Part shown: positions 56,326 to 64,000 of the stretch, one piece after another | Layout of the letters: every line of letters begins with the position of its first letter | Numbering within the stretch: the stretch's first letter is position 1 | NCBI GenBank assembly: GCA_031553885.1 | Contig: JAVBKV010000060.1 | Coordinates: 35,634 to 99,633, forward strand | Source: JAVBKV01 sp031553885 | GTDB taxonomy: Bacteria; Bacteroidota; Bacteroidia; Bacteroidales; Azobacteroidaceae | Reading direction: 5' to 3' | Length of the DNA stretch: 64,000 nt | Program-made: the position numbers and the translations under genes | The notes under the pieces: generated by a model | What the model saw: only the letters and a program-made list of their open reading frames with translations | Told to the model about the DNA's origin: nothing | Databases searched by the model: none

Positions 56326-57576
56326 CTACTTTAATATAATCTCTTCTGCTTCTCCAAAAGTATCGTATCCGGTTATGATCACTTTTTCTCCGGCTTTCAG
56401 ACCTTCAAGGATTTCGTACTGTTGGGGATTTTGCCGTCCGATCGTAACCGGAATTTTCACTGCTTTGTCACTCGACTGAGTCAACTTGAAGATCCATTGT
56501 CCACCGGTAGATTGGAAAAAGTTACCTTTCGACATGACTAAGGCATCTTCCGGCTGACCGAGTTCAATCTGAATCCGGTAATTTTTTCCGATCCGGATGT
56601 TTTCAGGTTTTTCTCCGGTAAAAACCAGGTCGATTTCAAACTGGCGATCCTTAATTTCCGGGTTGATTTTAGTAATCCGTAGCGGATATTTCTGCCCTTG
56701 ATAAAGGATAGTAGCCGGAAGTCCTGCTGTAATCCGGTCGATGTAATACTCGCTGATCATCGTATGGATTTTGAATGCATCGACAACCTTTAACTCGCCG
56801 ATGGAGGTTCCTGTACTGACTCTTTCTCCGGGCATGACGCTGACAAAACTCAATTGTCCTTTCATCGGGGAGCGGACAATCAGGTTACTCAACCGTTCGC
56901 GGCTGCGGGTAAAGCTTTTTTCTTCCCGTTCCAAATCGTTTTTCATCAGTTCGGTTTGAATTCCGTTCATCAGGGAGTCGTGGCGTAATTCTTCCAGCAG
57001 GAGTTTAGTACTTTTCCGGTTAAATTCATATTCATCGGTCGATACTTCCAATTGAGCTTTACTTTTTATTCCGATCTTAAATTCTTCCATATCCAGGGTG
57101 TATTGCTTACTGAGACGTTCCAGCTTATAGGTTGTTTCCATGGTCTGGCGTTTCAGTTGAGAAGATCTTCGTTGCATTTCGAGTGTTTTTTCCTTGTAAG
57201 AGATCCGTTGTTTTTCCAACTTATCCGATTCATCTTCTATGGAACGGATCAGGTCCGGATTCTGGAGAATCAGGATGGTGTCTCCTTCTGATAACATCGT
57301 TCCGTCGTCTGCCGCAATCCGGTTGACAATTCCTCCTTCCTGGGTATTTAATTTTACGGTCAGGATCGGTTGTACAATACCTTCCGTATCCAGGTATTCC
57401 AGAAACTTAGCCTGTTGCACTTCTGTGATTTCGATTTTATCGGCTTCAATCCTCAATTTCCTCGGACCAGCCGCGGCAATGATCACATAGATCAAAAAAC
57501 CGAGAAAAATAATTCCGGACAAGATATAATACTTGTATTTTATAACCGGATGCTTCTTTTTTATTGCTATATCCAT
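56326..57576 (-). CDS. HlyD-type periplasmic adaptor
   Basis: 416 residues. One N-terminal membrane helix (YYILSGIIFLGFLIYVIIAAAG), a biotinyl-lipoyl half (QEGGIVNRIAADDGTMLSEGDTI), a long coiled-coil hairpin (about 115-225), the second lipoyl half (RSPMKGQLSFVSVMPGERV) and a beta-barrel part. Links the TolC-type protein (82 bp upstream) to an inner-membrane ABC transporter. In related Bacteroidales operons an ABC ATPase gene follows; here higBA does. Confidence 0.88.
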   Translation of the reverse strand: MDIAIKKKHPVIKYKYYILSGIIFLGFLIYVIIAAAGPRKLRIEADKIEITEVQQAKFLEYLDTEGIVQPILTVKLNTQEGGIVNRIAADDGTMLSEGDTILILQNPDLIRSIEDESDKLEKQRISYKEKTLEMQRRSSQLKRQTMETTYKLERLSKQYTLDMEEFKIGIKSKAQLEVSTDEYEFNRKSTKLLLEELRHDSLMNGIQTELMKNDLEREEKSFTRSRERLSNLIVRSPMKGQLSFVSVMPGERVSTGTSIGELKVVDAFKIHTMISEYYIDRITAGLPATILYQGQKYPLRITKINPEIKDRQFEIDLVFTGEKPENIRIGKNYRIQIELGQPEDALVMSKGNFFQSTGGQWIFKLTQSSDKAVKIPVTIGRQNPQQYEILEGLKAGEKVIITGYDTFGEAEEIILK

Positions 57577-57665
57577 AAACTTATAAAGTTAAGAATTAAG
57601 AATGAAAAATTAAGAATGAAAAATGACCTTTAACTCTTAACTCTTAATTCTTCATTTTTAATTTT
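57577..57665. repeat. heptamer repeat hairpin between tolC-like and hlyD-like genes
   Basis: GTTAAGAATTAAGAATGAAA units at 57590-57625 face the inverse TTTAACTCTTAACTCTTAATTC at about 57629-57652. They can form a hairpin inside the operon. Same family as 4578-4672. Confidence 0.65.
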
Positions 57666-59136
57666 TAATTAATTCATTGTAGTCTTCTGTTAACGCGATT
57701 CCCTTTTCAAAATCGTACAACGTCAGGCTCCTGAGTGTATAATAAAGGCTCCAGTAATTGAACAGAGCATTGATGTACCCTCGTTTGGCAGCATCTTTTT
57801 CCACAATCGAAGCGTTCAGATCCAGGATGGTCGATTTCCCGAGGATATACAATCGGCGGGCCACTTCACCCCGGCGTTCCGCAGTACGGTCCGTTTTGGC
57901 CGCAATGGTTATATTTCCCGGCTGGATATTGAACTGTTTGATTAATTTAGATATGCTTTGTTCGAAATTGGTTCGTTCCTGTTCCACTTGAGTACGTACC
58001 ATTTCCTTGTTTGACTGAGCCACTTTTACCCGTCCTTTGCCCCGTCCCCAATCCAGGATGGGAATACGGATACCTAATTCCACGTATTGCTGATTGAGAG
58101 GATTTTTATATGCTTTGTCCAGTTCATCGGCAGTTTGTGTCAGGCCCAACTGAGCAAATAAATTGATGTTGAACCCTCGGTTTGCTTTTTCATAAGCCAC
58201 TGTACTTTCACTTTCTATCAACCGGCGTTTCAAGACAAGAATATCGGGACTGTTTACCAGTGCCAGTTGTAAAGCTTCATTCGGATCGACAGAAAAAGCA
58301 GGGATATAATCATCGATTTGTACCGTAATTGCATCCTGATCGTTAAGCCCTAAATAGGTCCGGAGGTTATGCATGCAATCGTCGACTTCAATCTGGGCAT
58401 TCAGCATATTCCTTTCTTCCGTTAGCCGGTTGATTTCCAGTTGAAGCATTTCATTCTCCGTAATGGTACCTATATCATAGCGTCCTTTTGCAAACAGGTA
58501 TAATGTATCGGCATTGGTATAGTTGAACCGGGCTATTTGCAGGTTGGTTTGCGCCATGGCCAGACTGAAGAAGCGGGAAATGGCCTGCCGGGAGACTAAT
58601 TCCATGGTTTCTACATACGATTTTTTAGCTTCCTCAAAACGGAGTGGTTCGATTTTCCGGTCCCATTTCAGGCTGTTGTATCCCAGTAATGATTGTTGGT
58701 AACCGATTACAACAGGAGATGTCTGGTAGGATGTTTCTTTATTTTCAAAAACATCCAGTCGTTGTAAACCGGATTTGATAAAGATACTTCCGCCCGTCAG
58801 TGCGATGTTCTGATTCAGGGTAAGATTCCCGTTGGTAGTCAGTAAATTCTGCTGTACAAAACCGGATGTTCCGTCCGGCATCGTAATGGCGTTGATAGCA
58901 TGGTTGAAATTAGGGGTGGAAGTGAATGTCAAAGAAGGTAGATAGTTGGCTTTATAATAACAATAGTTCCAGTACCTGGAACGAAAGCTATGCCGCGCTG
59001 CTATGGCGTCCGGTGATTGTTTACGAGCCGTTTCAATAGCCTGGTTTAGGGTTAGTGTCAGCTCCTGTTCAGCCTGACAGAATAAAGATGTCAGGCATGC
59101 CAGTTGAATTATTAAATATAGATACAATGTTTTCAT
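57658..59136 (-). CDS. TolC-family outer membrane efflux protein
   Basis: 492 residues with a signal peptide (KTLYLYLIIQLACLTSLFCQ). OEP repeats with LTLNQAIETARKQSPDAIAARHSF at the start, ELGIRIPILDWGRGKGRVKVAQ and RRLYILGKSTILDLNASIVEKD in the second half. First gene of the minus-strand efflux operon, divergent from a sigma-54 activator gene that probably controls it. Confidence 0.92.
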   Translation of the reverse strand: MKTLYLYLIIQLACLTSLFCQAEQELTLTLNQAIETARKQSPDAIAARHSFRSRYWNYCYYKANYLPSLTFTSTPNFNHAINAITMPDGTSGFVQQNLLTTNGNLTLNQNIALTGGSIFIKSGLQRLDVFENKETSYQTSPVVIGYQQSLLGYNSLKWDRKIEPLRFEEAKKSYVETMELVSRQAISRFFSLAMAQTNLQIARFNYTNADTLYLFAKGRYDIGTITENEMLQLEINRLTEERNMLNAQIEVDDCMHNLRTYLGLNDQDAITVQIDDYIPAFSVDPNEALQLALVNSPDILVLKRRLIESESTVAYEKANRGFNINLFAQLGLTQTADELDKAYKNPLNQQYVELGIRIPILDWGRGKGRVKVAQSNKEMVRTQVEQERTNFEQSISKLIKQFNIQPGNITIAAKTDRTAERRGEVARRLYILGKSTILDLNASIVEKDAAKRGYINALFNYWSLYYTLRSLTLYDFEKGIALTEDYNELIKN

Positions 59137-59232
59137 TTGTTTTTGGAATTACAAATGATATGCCGATTTTTGAAATTGCTGATTATCAGTTTTATATGTT
59201 GTTTTTTGATCGGGATTGAAATGATGAAAAGC

Positions 59233-59267
59233 GTGCGTTATCGCACAAATAATGTTTGATTTCGCAC
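59233..59267. promoter_or_regulatory. CGCAC repeats in the divergent tolC-like/ntrC-like region
   Basis: An imperfect palindrome GTGCGTTATCGCAC (59233-59246) and a further TTCGCAC (59261-59267) lie between the two divergent genes. They may be an enhancer-type binding site for the activator encoded at 59327. Confidence 0.4.
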
Positions 59268-59289
59268 TTTTTTGTAATGAAATAACAAT

Positions 59290-59297
59290 TATCTTTG
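59290..59297 (+). promoter_or_regulatory. -7 element of the ntrC-like regulator gene
   Basis: TATCTTTG, exact match to TAnnTTTG, 30 bases before the ATG at 59327. Its position rules out the longer frame from 59252. A TTTG at 59271-59274 is closer than the usual -33 spacing. Confidence 0.55.
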
Positions 59298-59326
59298 CAA
59301 CACAAGTTAATCTGGTAGTTGAGAAA

Positions 59327-60682
59327 ATGGATAAACAAGGAAAAATACTCATTATTGATGATAATGAAGATGTGCTTTTTGCCCTGAATATTTTGTTGAA
59401 TCCGCATGTGGAAAAAGTAAAAGTCAGTACCAATCCGGAGCGGATCGAATATTTTATGGAGGAATTCCGGCCGGATGTGATCTTGCTGGATATGAATTTT
59501 CGTCGTGATGTGAGTAGTGGACAAGAGGGCTTTTTCTGGTTGAGTAAAATCCTGAAAATAAATCCGGATGCGATTGTTATTCTGATGACCGCTTATGCCG
59601 ATACGGAAAAAGCAGTTCAGGCGATCAAAGCGGGTGCTACCGATTTTATTCCTAAACCATGGGAGAAGGAAAAATTACTGGCCACTCTTTTTTCGGCCTT
59701 AAAACTCAACGATTCTCGTTCGGAAGTTGCATCTTTGAAAAAACAAATGGAAGTGTTGAATACGACCGAGACAAGTTATGAGATTATAGGTGAATCGGAT
59801 GCTATGCAGGAGATTTTTACATTGATTGAAAAACTTTCCGGAACAGATGCCAATATATTGATACTCGGAGAAAACGGAACCGGAAAAGACTTGGTTGCCA
59901 AAGCCATTTACCATCATTCTCCACGCTTCGGAAAAGTTTTTCTCAGTATTGATCTTGGAAGTATCGCGGAGTCGTTGTTTGAAAGCGAGCTTTTTGGTTA
60001 TGAAAAGGGCGCCTTTACCGATGCAAAGAAAGAAAAACCGGGACGTATGGAAGTTGCTTCAGGAGGTACTCTGTTCCTGGATGAGATTGGCAACCTGTCG
60101 CCTGCTATGCAGTCCAGGTTATTGACTGCCATTGAGAAAAAACGGATCGTTCGTCTGGGGTCCAATAAAGATATATCCATTGATGTTCGTTTTATTTGTG
60201 CAACCAATGCTGATATTTACCGGGAGGTGGAAGAGGGCCGGTTTCGCCAGGACCTGCTTTACCGGATCAACACCATAGAGATACATATTCCTCCGCTGAG
60301 GGAAAGGGGAAATGATATTCTTTTGCTTGCAGAATATTTTATCTCTAAATTCGCTCATAAATATAAAAAAACGGTAAAAGAGTTGACCCCGGAAGCTAAG
60401 AATAAGTTGTTGGCATATTCCTGGCCTGGGAATGTCCGTGAACTGCAACATGCTGTGGAAAGAGCTGTAATTCTCAGTTCCGGATTGGTATTGAAATCTG
60501 GTGATTTTACTCTGCAATCTTCGGGAACACGGAAAATGAAAGAAAATCAAGCCCTCAATCTCGAACAAGTAGAGAAGGATGTGATTGAGAAAGCATTGAG
60601 ACAAAGCGATGGTAACCTTACCAAGGCTGCAGATCTGTTGGGGATTACCCGATTTGCTCTGTATAGGAAAATGAAGAAATGA
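59327..60682 (+). CDS. NtrC-family sigma-54-dependent response regulator
   Basis: 452 residues from ATG at 59327, which begins exactly at the receiver domain (MDKQGKILIIDDNED); the upstream extension to 59252 crosses the promoter. Phospho-acceptor D55 in VILLDMNF. AAA+ domain (about 145-370) with Walker A GENGTGKD, Walker B GGTLFLDEIGNL and the sigma-54 contact loop GAFTDA in place of the usual GAFTGA. C-terminal Fis-type HTH (LTKAADLLGITRFALYRKM). It probably activates the divergent tolC-hlyD-permease operon. Co-transcribed with the kinase 63 bp downstream. Confidence 0.93.
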   Translation: MDKQGKILIIDDNEDVLFALNILLNPHVEKVKVSTNPERIEYFMEEFRPDVILLDMNFRRDVSSGQEGFFWLSKILKINPDAIVILMTAYADTEKAVQAIKAGATDFIPKPWEKEKLLATLFSALKLNDSRSEVASLKKQMEVLNTTETSYEIIGESDAMQEIFTLIEKLSGTDANILILGENGTGKDLVAKAIYHHSPRFGKVFLSIDLGSIAESLFESELFGYEKGAFTDAKKEKPGRMEVASGGTLFLDEIGNLSPAMQSRLLTAIEKKRIVRLGSNKDISIDVRFICATNADIYREVEEGRFRQDLLYRINTIEIHIPPLRERGNDILLLAEYFISKFAHKYKKTVKELTPEAKNKLLAYSWPGNVRELQHAVERAVILSSGLVLKSGDFTLQSSGTRKMKENQALNLEQVEKDVIEKALRQSDGNLTKAADLLGITRFALYRKMKK

Positions 60683-60745
60683 AGAGAATGAAGGAAATAA
60701 ATGCCAGTTCCGAGAAGCGAATAAATATTTATAAAAAATAGTAGT

Positions 60746-62068
60746 ATGAAAAAGTACACTACAGCTCTTTTCCTGCGGTTATCGATCGTTATTGTTTTAT
60801 CAGTATCGGAAGGGATTATATGGGCTCTTTATTCCTCTCTTTCTTTCCTTACTTTCATTCTTTTTATTTTCTTTCTTACTTTATTTCTCTTCATATCAAT
60901 CTATAAATTACTCAGTTTTATAAAACGTAGTCATCGGGATGTACAGCGTCTGATCAATGCCATTCGTTTTTCTGAATCTAACATTGCATTTTATCATGCA
61001 GAAAAGAAAGGACTTCCCTCTGAATTAGCTCAGCAAATGGAGAATGCGATTGTCCTGTTTAATAAAAAATCATTTCAGATAGAGGCTGAGCAACAATTTT
61101 TCAATAGTCTGCTCAACCGGATCGATTCCGGTATACTGGTAATCAACAAAGCAAATGAGATCGAATGGATCAATAAAGCAGCCCTGGATGAATTCGGAAA
61201 ACCGCAACCGAGACGATTGGCCGACTTAAAATCGGTATCTCCTGATTTGCCCGTACTTCTTGATTCAATTGTTCCCAAAGAAACTAAACTAATTCGTATT
61301 CAAAAAGAAAACGGATTCCGGAACCTGGCTATTTCTGCCGTTTGGTTTTCCTCCAGGGGAAAAGAATTTAAGTTGGTAAGTATCAAAAATATTGAAACGG
61401 TTATAGAAGAAAGTGAAACCGATGCATGGAGAAAACTGATCCGGGTATTGACGCACGAGATTATGAATTCGATCACTCCCATTATTTCCTTGTCGGAAAG
61501 TTTTTCAGGTCAGGATGCTGAAAACGAGGAAAACCGGAAACAGATGGACCGGGCGATGAATACCATTCATCGACGGAGCCAGGGATTGGTGGAATTTATT
61601 CAGAATTATCAGAAATTGACCCGGATACCTAATCCGGTTATTCATACCGTTTATGCCAAGGAAATCATGAGCGATATTTCCGGACTATTAACTGCCGAAG
61701 GTATCTTATTTACTTGTACGATTACTCCTGAAGATATGCAGTGGAAGATCGACCGGTCCCAAATCGAGCAGGTATTGATCAATTTGATTAAAAATGCCTG
61801 GGAGGCCTGCCGGGAAACGGAGAATCCCGATATCCAGGTCATGATCACACAAAATGAATACAGGCAACCGCTCATCAGTATCTCAGACAATGGTTACGGA
61901 ATTTTACCGGAAGTGATGGACCGGATTTTTGTTCCTTTTTTTACTACCAAACCCGGAGGGTCCGGTATCGGTCTGAGTATATGCCGTCAGATAATCAATG
62001 CTCATGGAGGAATTATTTCTGTAACTTCCAAGCCCGGAAAGGGCAGTTGCTTTACAATAAAACTCTGA
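60746..62068 (+). CDS. NtrB-like membrane sensor histidine kinase
   Basis: 440 residues. Two membrane helices within residues 8-55 with almost no periplasmic loop, then a PAS-like region (about 115-205). H-box LTHEIMNSITPIISL with H237; N-box LIKNAWEACRE; G1 ISDNGYGI; G2 GGSGIGLSICRQI. The small external part suggests it senses a membrane or cytoplasmic signal. Partner of the preceding regulator. Confidence 0.92.
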   Translation: MKKYTTALFLRLSIVIVLSVSEGIIWALYSSLSFLTFILFIFFLTLFLFISIYKLLSFIKRSHRDVQRLINAIRFSESNIAFYHAEKKGLPSELAQQMENAIVLFNKKSFQIEAEQQFFNSLLNRIDSGILVINKANEIEWINKAALDEFGKPQPRRLADLKSVSPDLPVLLDSIVPKETKLIRIQKENGFRNLAISAVWFSSRGKEFKLVSIKNIETVIEESETDAWRKLIRVLTHEIMNSITPIISLSESFSGQDAENEENRKQMDRAMNTIHRRSQGLVEFIQNYQKLTRIPNPVIHTVYAKEIMSDISGLLTAEGILFTCTITPEDMQWKIDRSQIEQVLINLIKNAWEACRETENPDIQVMITQNEYRQPLISISDNGYGILPEVMDRIFVPFFTTKPGGSGIGLSICRQIINAHGGIISVTSKPGKGSCFTIKL

Positions 62069-62195
62069 ATCTATAATCGATTTTCTTTTGTAGCGATGTG
62101 TCCTTCTTTTTATCCATCAACAGGATAGCATTGGAGTTAAGTAAAAAGAGAAGAATTAAAAGAATTGAAATATCTTTTATCAGAAAAAATATTAG

Positions 62196-62203
62196 TACAT
62201 TTG
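62196..62203 (+). promoter_or_regulatory. -7 element of the NIPSNAP gene
   Basis: TACATTTG, exact match to TAnnTTTG, 30 bases before the ATG at 62233. It lies inside the longer open frame from 62098 and so supports the later start. Confidence 0.5.
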
Positions 62204-62232
62204 ATTCTTTTAATTTGAATTTGAAGCGAGAT

Positions 62233-62991
62233 ATGGGAAACAAGATTTTCGTGTTGGTTTATTTACTAATCATTTCTTTTACTGTTGATGTGATAGCGTC
62301 GCCTCTGGCAAAAGAAAAGCAGATTTACGAATGGCGTATTTATACGCTCAATGGTAGCGGAGAAATTTTAGATCGATTTTTCAAAGAAACATTGATACCG
62401 GCATACAATCGTCATAAGATTTATACCGGAGCTTTTATGCCCTATAAAAAAGAAGATAAAGAGAAACGGTTCCTCTTGTTTGTATATCCCAACCTGGAAA
62501 CGTACCGGAAAGTGAAAAGTGCTGTCTGGAATGATGAGACTTTCAAAAAGGAGTCTCTTTCGTTTTTTAGTGAAACAGCTCTGAATCCGGAATACTCGGA
62601 GTATACGACATACCTGTGTGAAGCGTTCGATAAAATGCCCGTAATGAGAAAGCCCGGCAAGGAACGGACTTTATTCGAATTCAGGCTTTATCATAGTCCT
62701 AATGAAGATGCGAATCAGCGTAAAATAAAGATGTTCAATACAGAAGAGATCGATCTTTTTGAAAAGGTTGGGATCAACTCTGTGTGTTACGGTGAAATTA
62801 TGGCGGGTTCTGATATGCCAGCGCTGATTTACCTGACATGGTATAAGGATGAAATTACACGTAACGAGGCATGGAAAAAATTCGGTTCGCATCCGGATTG
62901 GATCGTCATGAAAAATAAACCCGAATATTCAAATACTGCAACTAATAATCAGGTTAAATTGTTGTCTCCATTACCATATTCTCAGTTTTAA
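62233..62991 (+). CDS. secreted NIPSNAP-domain protein
   Basis: 252 residues from ATG at 62233; the frame is open from 62098, but the upstream 45 residues are basic, precede a clear signal peptide (NKIFVLVYLLIISFTVDVIAS) and overlap the promoter. Two NIPSNAP repeats: QIYEWRIYTLNGSGEILDRFF and TLFEFRLYHSP. The ferredoxin-like dimeric alpha-beta barrel fold is expected. Function is unknown in bacteria; a link to sugar or aromatic metabolism is often proposed from context. Confidence 0.8.
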   Translation: MGNKIFVLVYLLIISFTVDVIASPLAKEKQIYEWRIYTLNGSGEILDRFFKETLIPAYNRHKIYTGAFMPYKKEDKEKRFLLFVYPNLETYRKVKSAVWNDETFKKESLSFFSETALNPEYSEYTTYLCEAFDKMPVMRKPGKERTLFEFRLYHSPNEDANQRKIKMFNTEEIDLFEKVGINSVCYGEIMAGSDMPALIYLTWYKDEITRNEAWKKFGSHPDWIVMKNKPEYSNTATNNQVKLLSPLPYSQF

Positions 62992-63110
62992 CGGAGGCTG
63001 TCCTTTTTTATATGAATAAAAACAGGATTGAAAAAGAGATAACTTCAGACTTCGTGGGGTAGAAAACAGTTAGGTCTGGTCCGGAATTTTTCAAAGTCAA
63101 ATTTTTTCCA

Positions 63111-63118
63111 TACATTTG
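63111..63118 (+). promoter_or_regulatory. -7 element of the DUF4369 gene
   Basis: TACATTTG, exact match to TAnnTTTG, 34 bases before the start at 63152. Confidence 0.5.
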
Positions 63119-63151
63119 CAGGCAAAATATCAACTTTAAACCGTTTGTTTT

Positions 63152-63823
63152 ATGAGAAATTTAACAAAATTCTGTTTGTTTTCATTCCTGATTATTGCAC
63201 TAAGCGCGTGCTCCGGCGGCGCTAACAAGTTACATTACAAACTTTCCGGAACAATAGAAGATAATCCGTTACTCAATGACAATATTTTTGCTCTTGCTCT
63301 TTTTCAAAAAGGGGTGCCGACTTATTCCGATTCGGTTGTAATTAAGGATAATCAGTTTATGATCAACGATACGATCCGGGAGTCCTGTGTTATGACGGCT
63401 TCATTCCCTGGAAGTACGTATGGGAGTTTTTCTATTATTATAGAGCCTGATACTGTAGGAATCGCTCAGATCAAGATGAATGGCGACGAAATCAGGGTAG
63501 GAGGAACTCCGTTGAATGAAAAACTGCAGCAGTTCAATGATAAGCAAAAAGAATTTAACATTCATGTCAATGAAATGGACTCTGCTTTCCGGGCTAAGAG
63601 GGAACTCCCCGGATTCAAAGCTGCTGATGAAAAAGCCTATTATGATAATCTTATTGTCGAGATTAATAAATACAGAGATGAAACAATTGCGATTATTCGT
63701 GAGAATGTGGATAATGTGTTTGGCGAATATTTGTTTATGTCCCAATACATGTTCATGGATTATGAACGCAGGGATCAGATGATGACATTCGCTACGGAAA
63801 GAATCAAACAGGGAATGCATTAA
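63152..63823 (+). CDS. DUF4369 lipoprotein without thioredoxin domain
   Basis: 223 residues. Signal MRNLTKFCLFSFLIIALSAC with the lipidated cysteine at 20. Residues 28-120 look like DUF4369 (KLSGTIEDNP, VIKDNQFMINDT, GIAQIKMNGDEIRVGGTPLN), followed by a helical linker (about 125-223). In most Bacteroidota relatives a TlpA-like thioredoxin domain with CxxC follows; here the frame stops at about the linker end and no CxxC is encoded downstream in any frame I could see. Either a short family member or a truncated gene. Confidence 0.75.
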   Translation: MRNLTKFCLFSFLIIALSACSGGANKLHYKLSGTIEDNPLLNDNIFALALFQKGVPTYSDSVVIKDNQFMINDTIRESCVMTASFPGSTYGSFSIIIEPDTVGIAQIKMNGDEIRVGGTPLNEKLQQFNDKQKEFNIHVNEMDSAFRAKRELPGFKAADEKAYYDNLIVEINKYRDETIAIIRENVDNVFGEYLFMSQYMFMDYERRDQMMTFATERIKQGMH

Positions 63824-63885
63824 ATCAACCACATAAGAACAGGATCACCCAAATTTAGGAGGCTCATTCGCTCAATAAAAAAGAC

Positions 63886-63920
63886 AATCCCAACCGATTC
63901 ATTATGAATTAGTTGGGATT
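63886..63920. terminator. 35-bp near-perfect palindrome at the window end
   Basis: AATCCCAAC (63886-63894) pairs with GTTGGGATT (63912-63920), and the inner ATTCAT/ATGAAT also pair, with one mismatch and one wobble between. A TTTT-like tail follows. It can be a terminator for the DUF4369 gene or belong to an element that starts here. Confidence 0.55.
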
Positions 63921-63925
63921 TTGTG

Positions 63926-63933
63926 TATCTTTG
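63926..63933 (+). promoter_or_regulatory. promoter-like element near the window end
   Basis: TATCTTTG, exact match to TAnnTTTG. An ATG appears at 63996, four bases from the end of the window, so a plus-strand gene may begin there. What it encodes is not visible. Confidence 0.4.
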
Positions 63934-64000
63934 TTTGTCCCCCGATAATAGGGTTTCGAGGCCAAAAACGGGGAAATCACGCTAAAAAATACAGCATGAA

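Noticed and set aside
59145..59165. Sigma-54 type promoter (GG-N10-GT) on the minus strand before the tolC-like gene
   Set aside because: The second element is GT, not GC, and it would place the transcript start only a few bases from the start codon. Kept as an open possibility only because an NtrC-type activator is divergent.
1..64000. CRISPR arrays, rRNA or tRNA genes
   Set aside because: No regularly spaced repeat array and no recognisable tRNA or rRNA segment were seen on reading; a covariance-model scan was not possible here.

Overview
The window looks like a chromosome segment from a gut-type Bacteroidota, most likely order Bacteroidales. The signs are SusC/SusD pairs with DUF4959/DUF4998 lipoproteins, a GldB-type lipoprotein, promoters of the TAnnTTTG type, many lipoprotein signals, tandem FtsX-type permeases controlled by an NtrC-like regulator, and heptameric GTTAAGA/ATTAAGA spacer repeats. 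The genus cannot be fixed from the sequence. No rRNA, tRNA or CRISPR array was seen.

Layout. 1-3.3 kb: the tail of a polysaccharide-utilisation locus (PUL) that begins upstream of the window (discoidin protein end, DUF4998 lipoprotein, secreted FAD oxidoreductase). 3.6-7.8 kb: GldB-like lipoprotein, metK and a DUF6807 protein, with a REP-like multi-hairpin repeat at 6.0-6.2 kb. 7.8-14.7 kb: a complete phosphate operon pstS-pstC-pstA-pstB-phoU followed by a PhoB/PhoR pair, with a three-part 11-bp-phased pho-box-like site in front of pstS. 14.7-14.9 kb: the remnant of a four-helix-bundle gene. 14.9-19.5 kb: a TolC / MacA-like / MacB-like efflux operon ending in a bidirectional terminator shared with pgk. 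19.5-23.4 kb: pgk, serC and rarA on the minus strand. 23.6-25.9 kb: a secreted S41 peptidase.

25.9-46.0 kb is the most striking part. Two related SusC-SusD-DUF4959 cassettes of about 5.75 kb face each other as long inverted repeats, each closed by a near-identical terminator. The right-hand copy is complete and has the promoter and the secretion/plug N-terminus. The left-hand copy is silent: its SusC lacks the first 131 residues and carries a premature stop five codons before the end. Homology begins exactly at a small imperfect palindrome, TACCCAGAAAAAGGGTA, inside the coding region. An exact inverted copy and a one-base-longer copy lie just upstream of the silent gene, next to a tyrosine recombinase gene that is itself flanked by 34-bp direct repeats. 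I read this as a recombinase-linked SusC/SusD inversion (shufflon-like) locus. In the sequenced state a flip would give a truncated SusC, so it would act as an on/off switch or is a decayed cassette switch. The 8.6-kb segment between the sites carries the recombinase, an MG2/plug-domain protein and an M16 peptidase.

46.1-62.1 kb: a second efflux system on the minus strand (TolC, HlyD-type adaptor, four large FtsX-type permeases, the last one broken), with no ATPase gene and with a higBA toxin-antitoxin module sitting between adaptor and permeases. It is divergent from an NtrC-type sigma-54 activator and its histidine kinase. 62.2-64 kb: a NIPSNAP-domain protein, a DUF4369 lipoprotein without a thioredoxin domain, and a promoter-like end region of unknown content.
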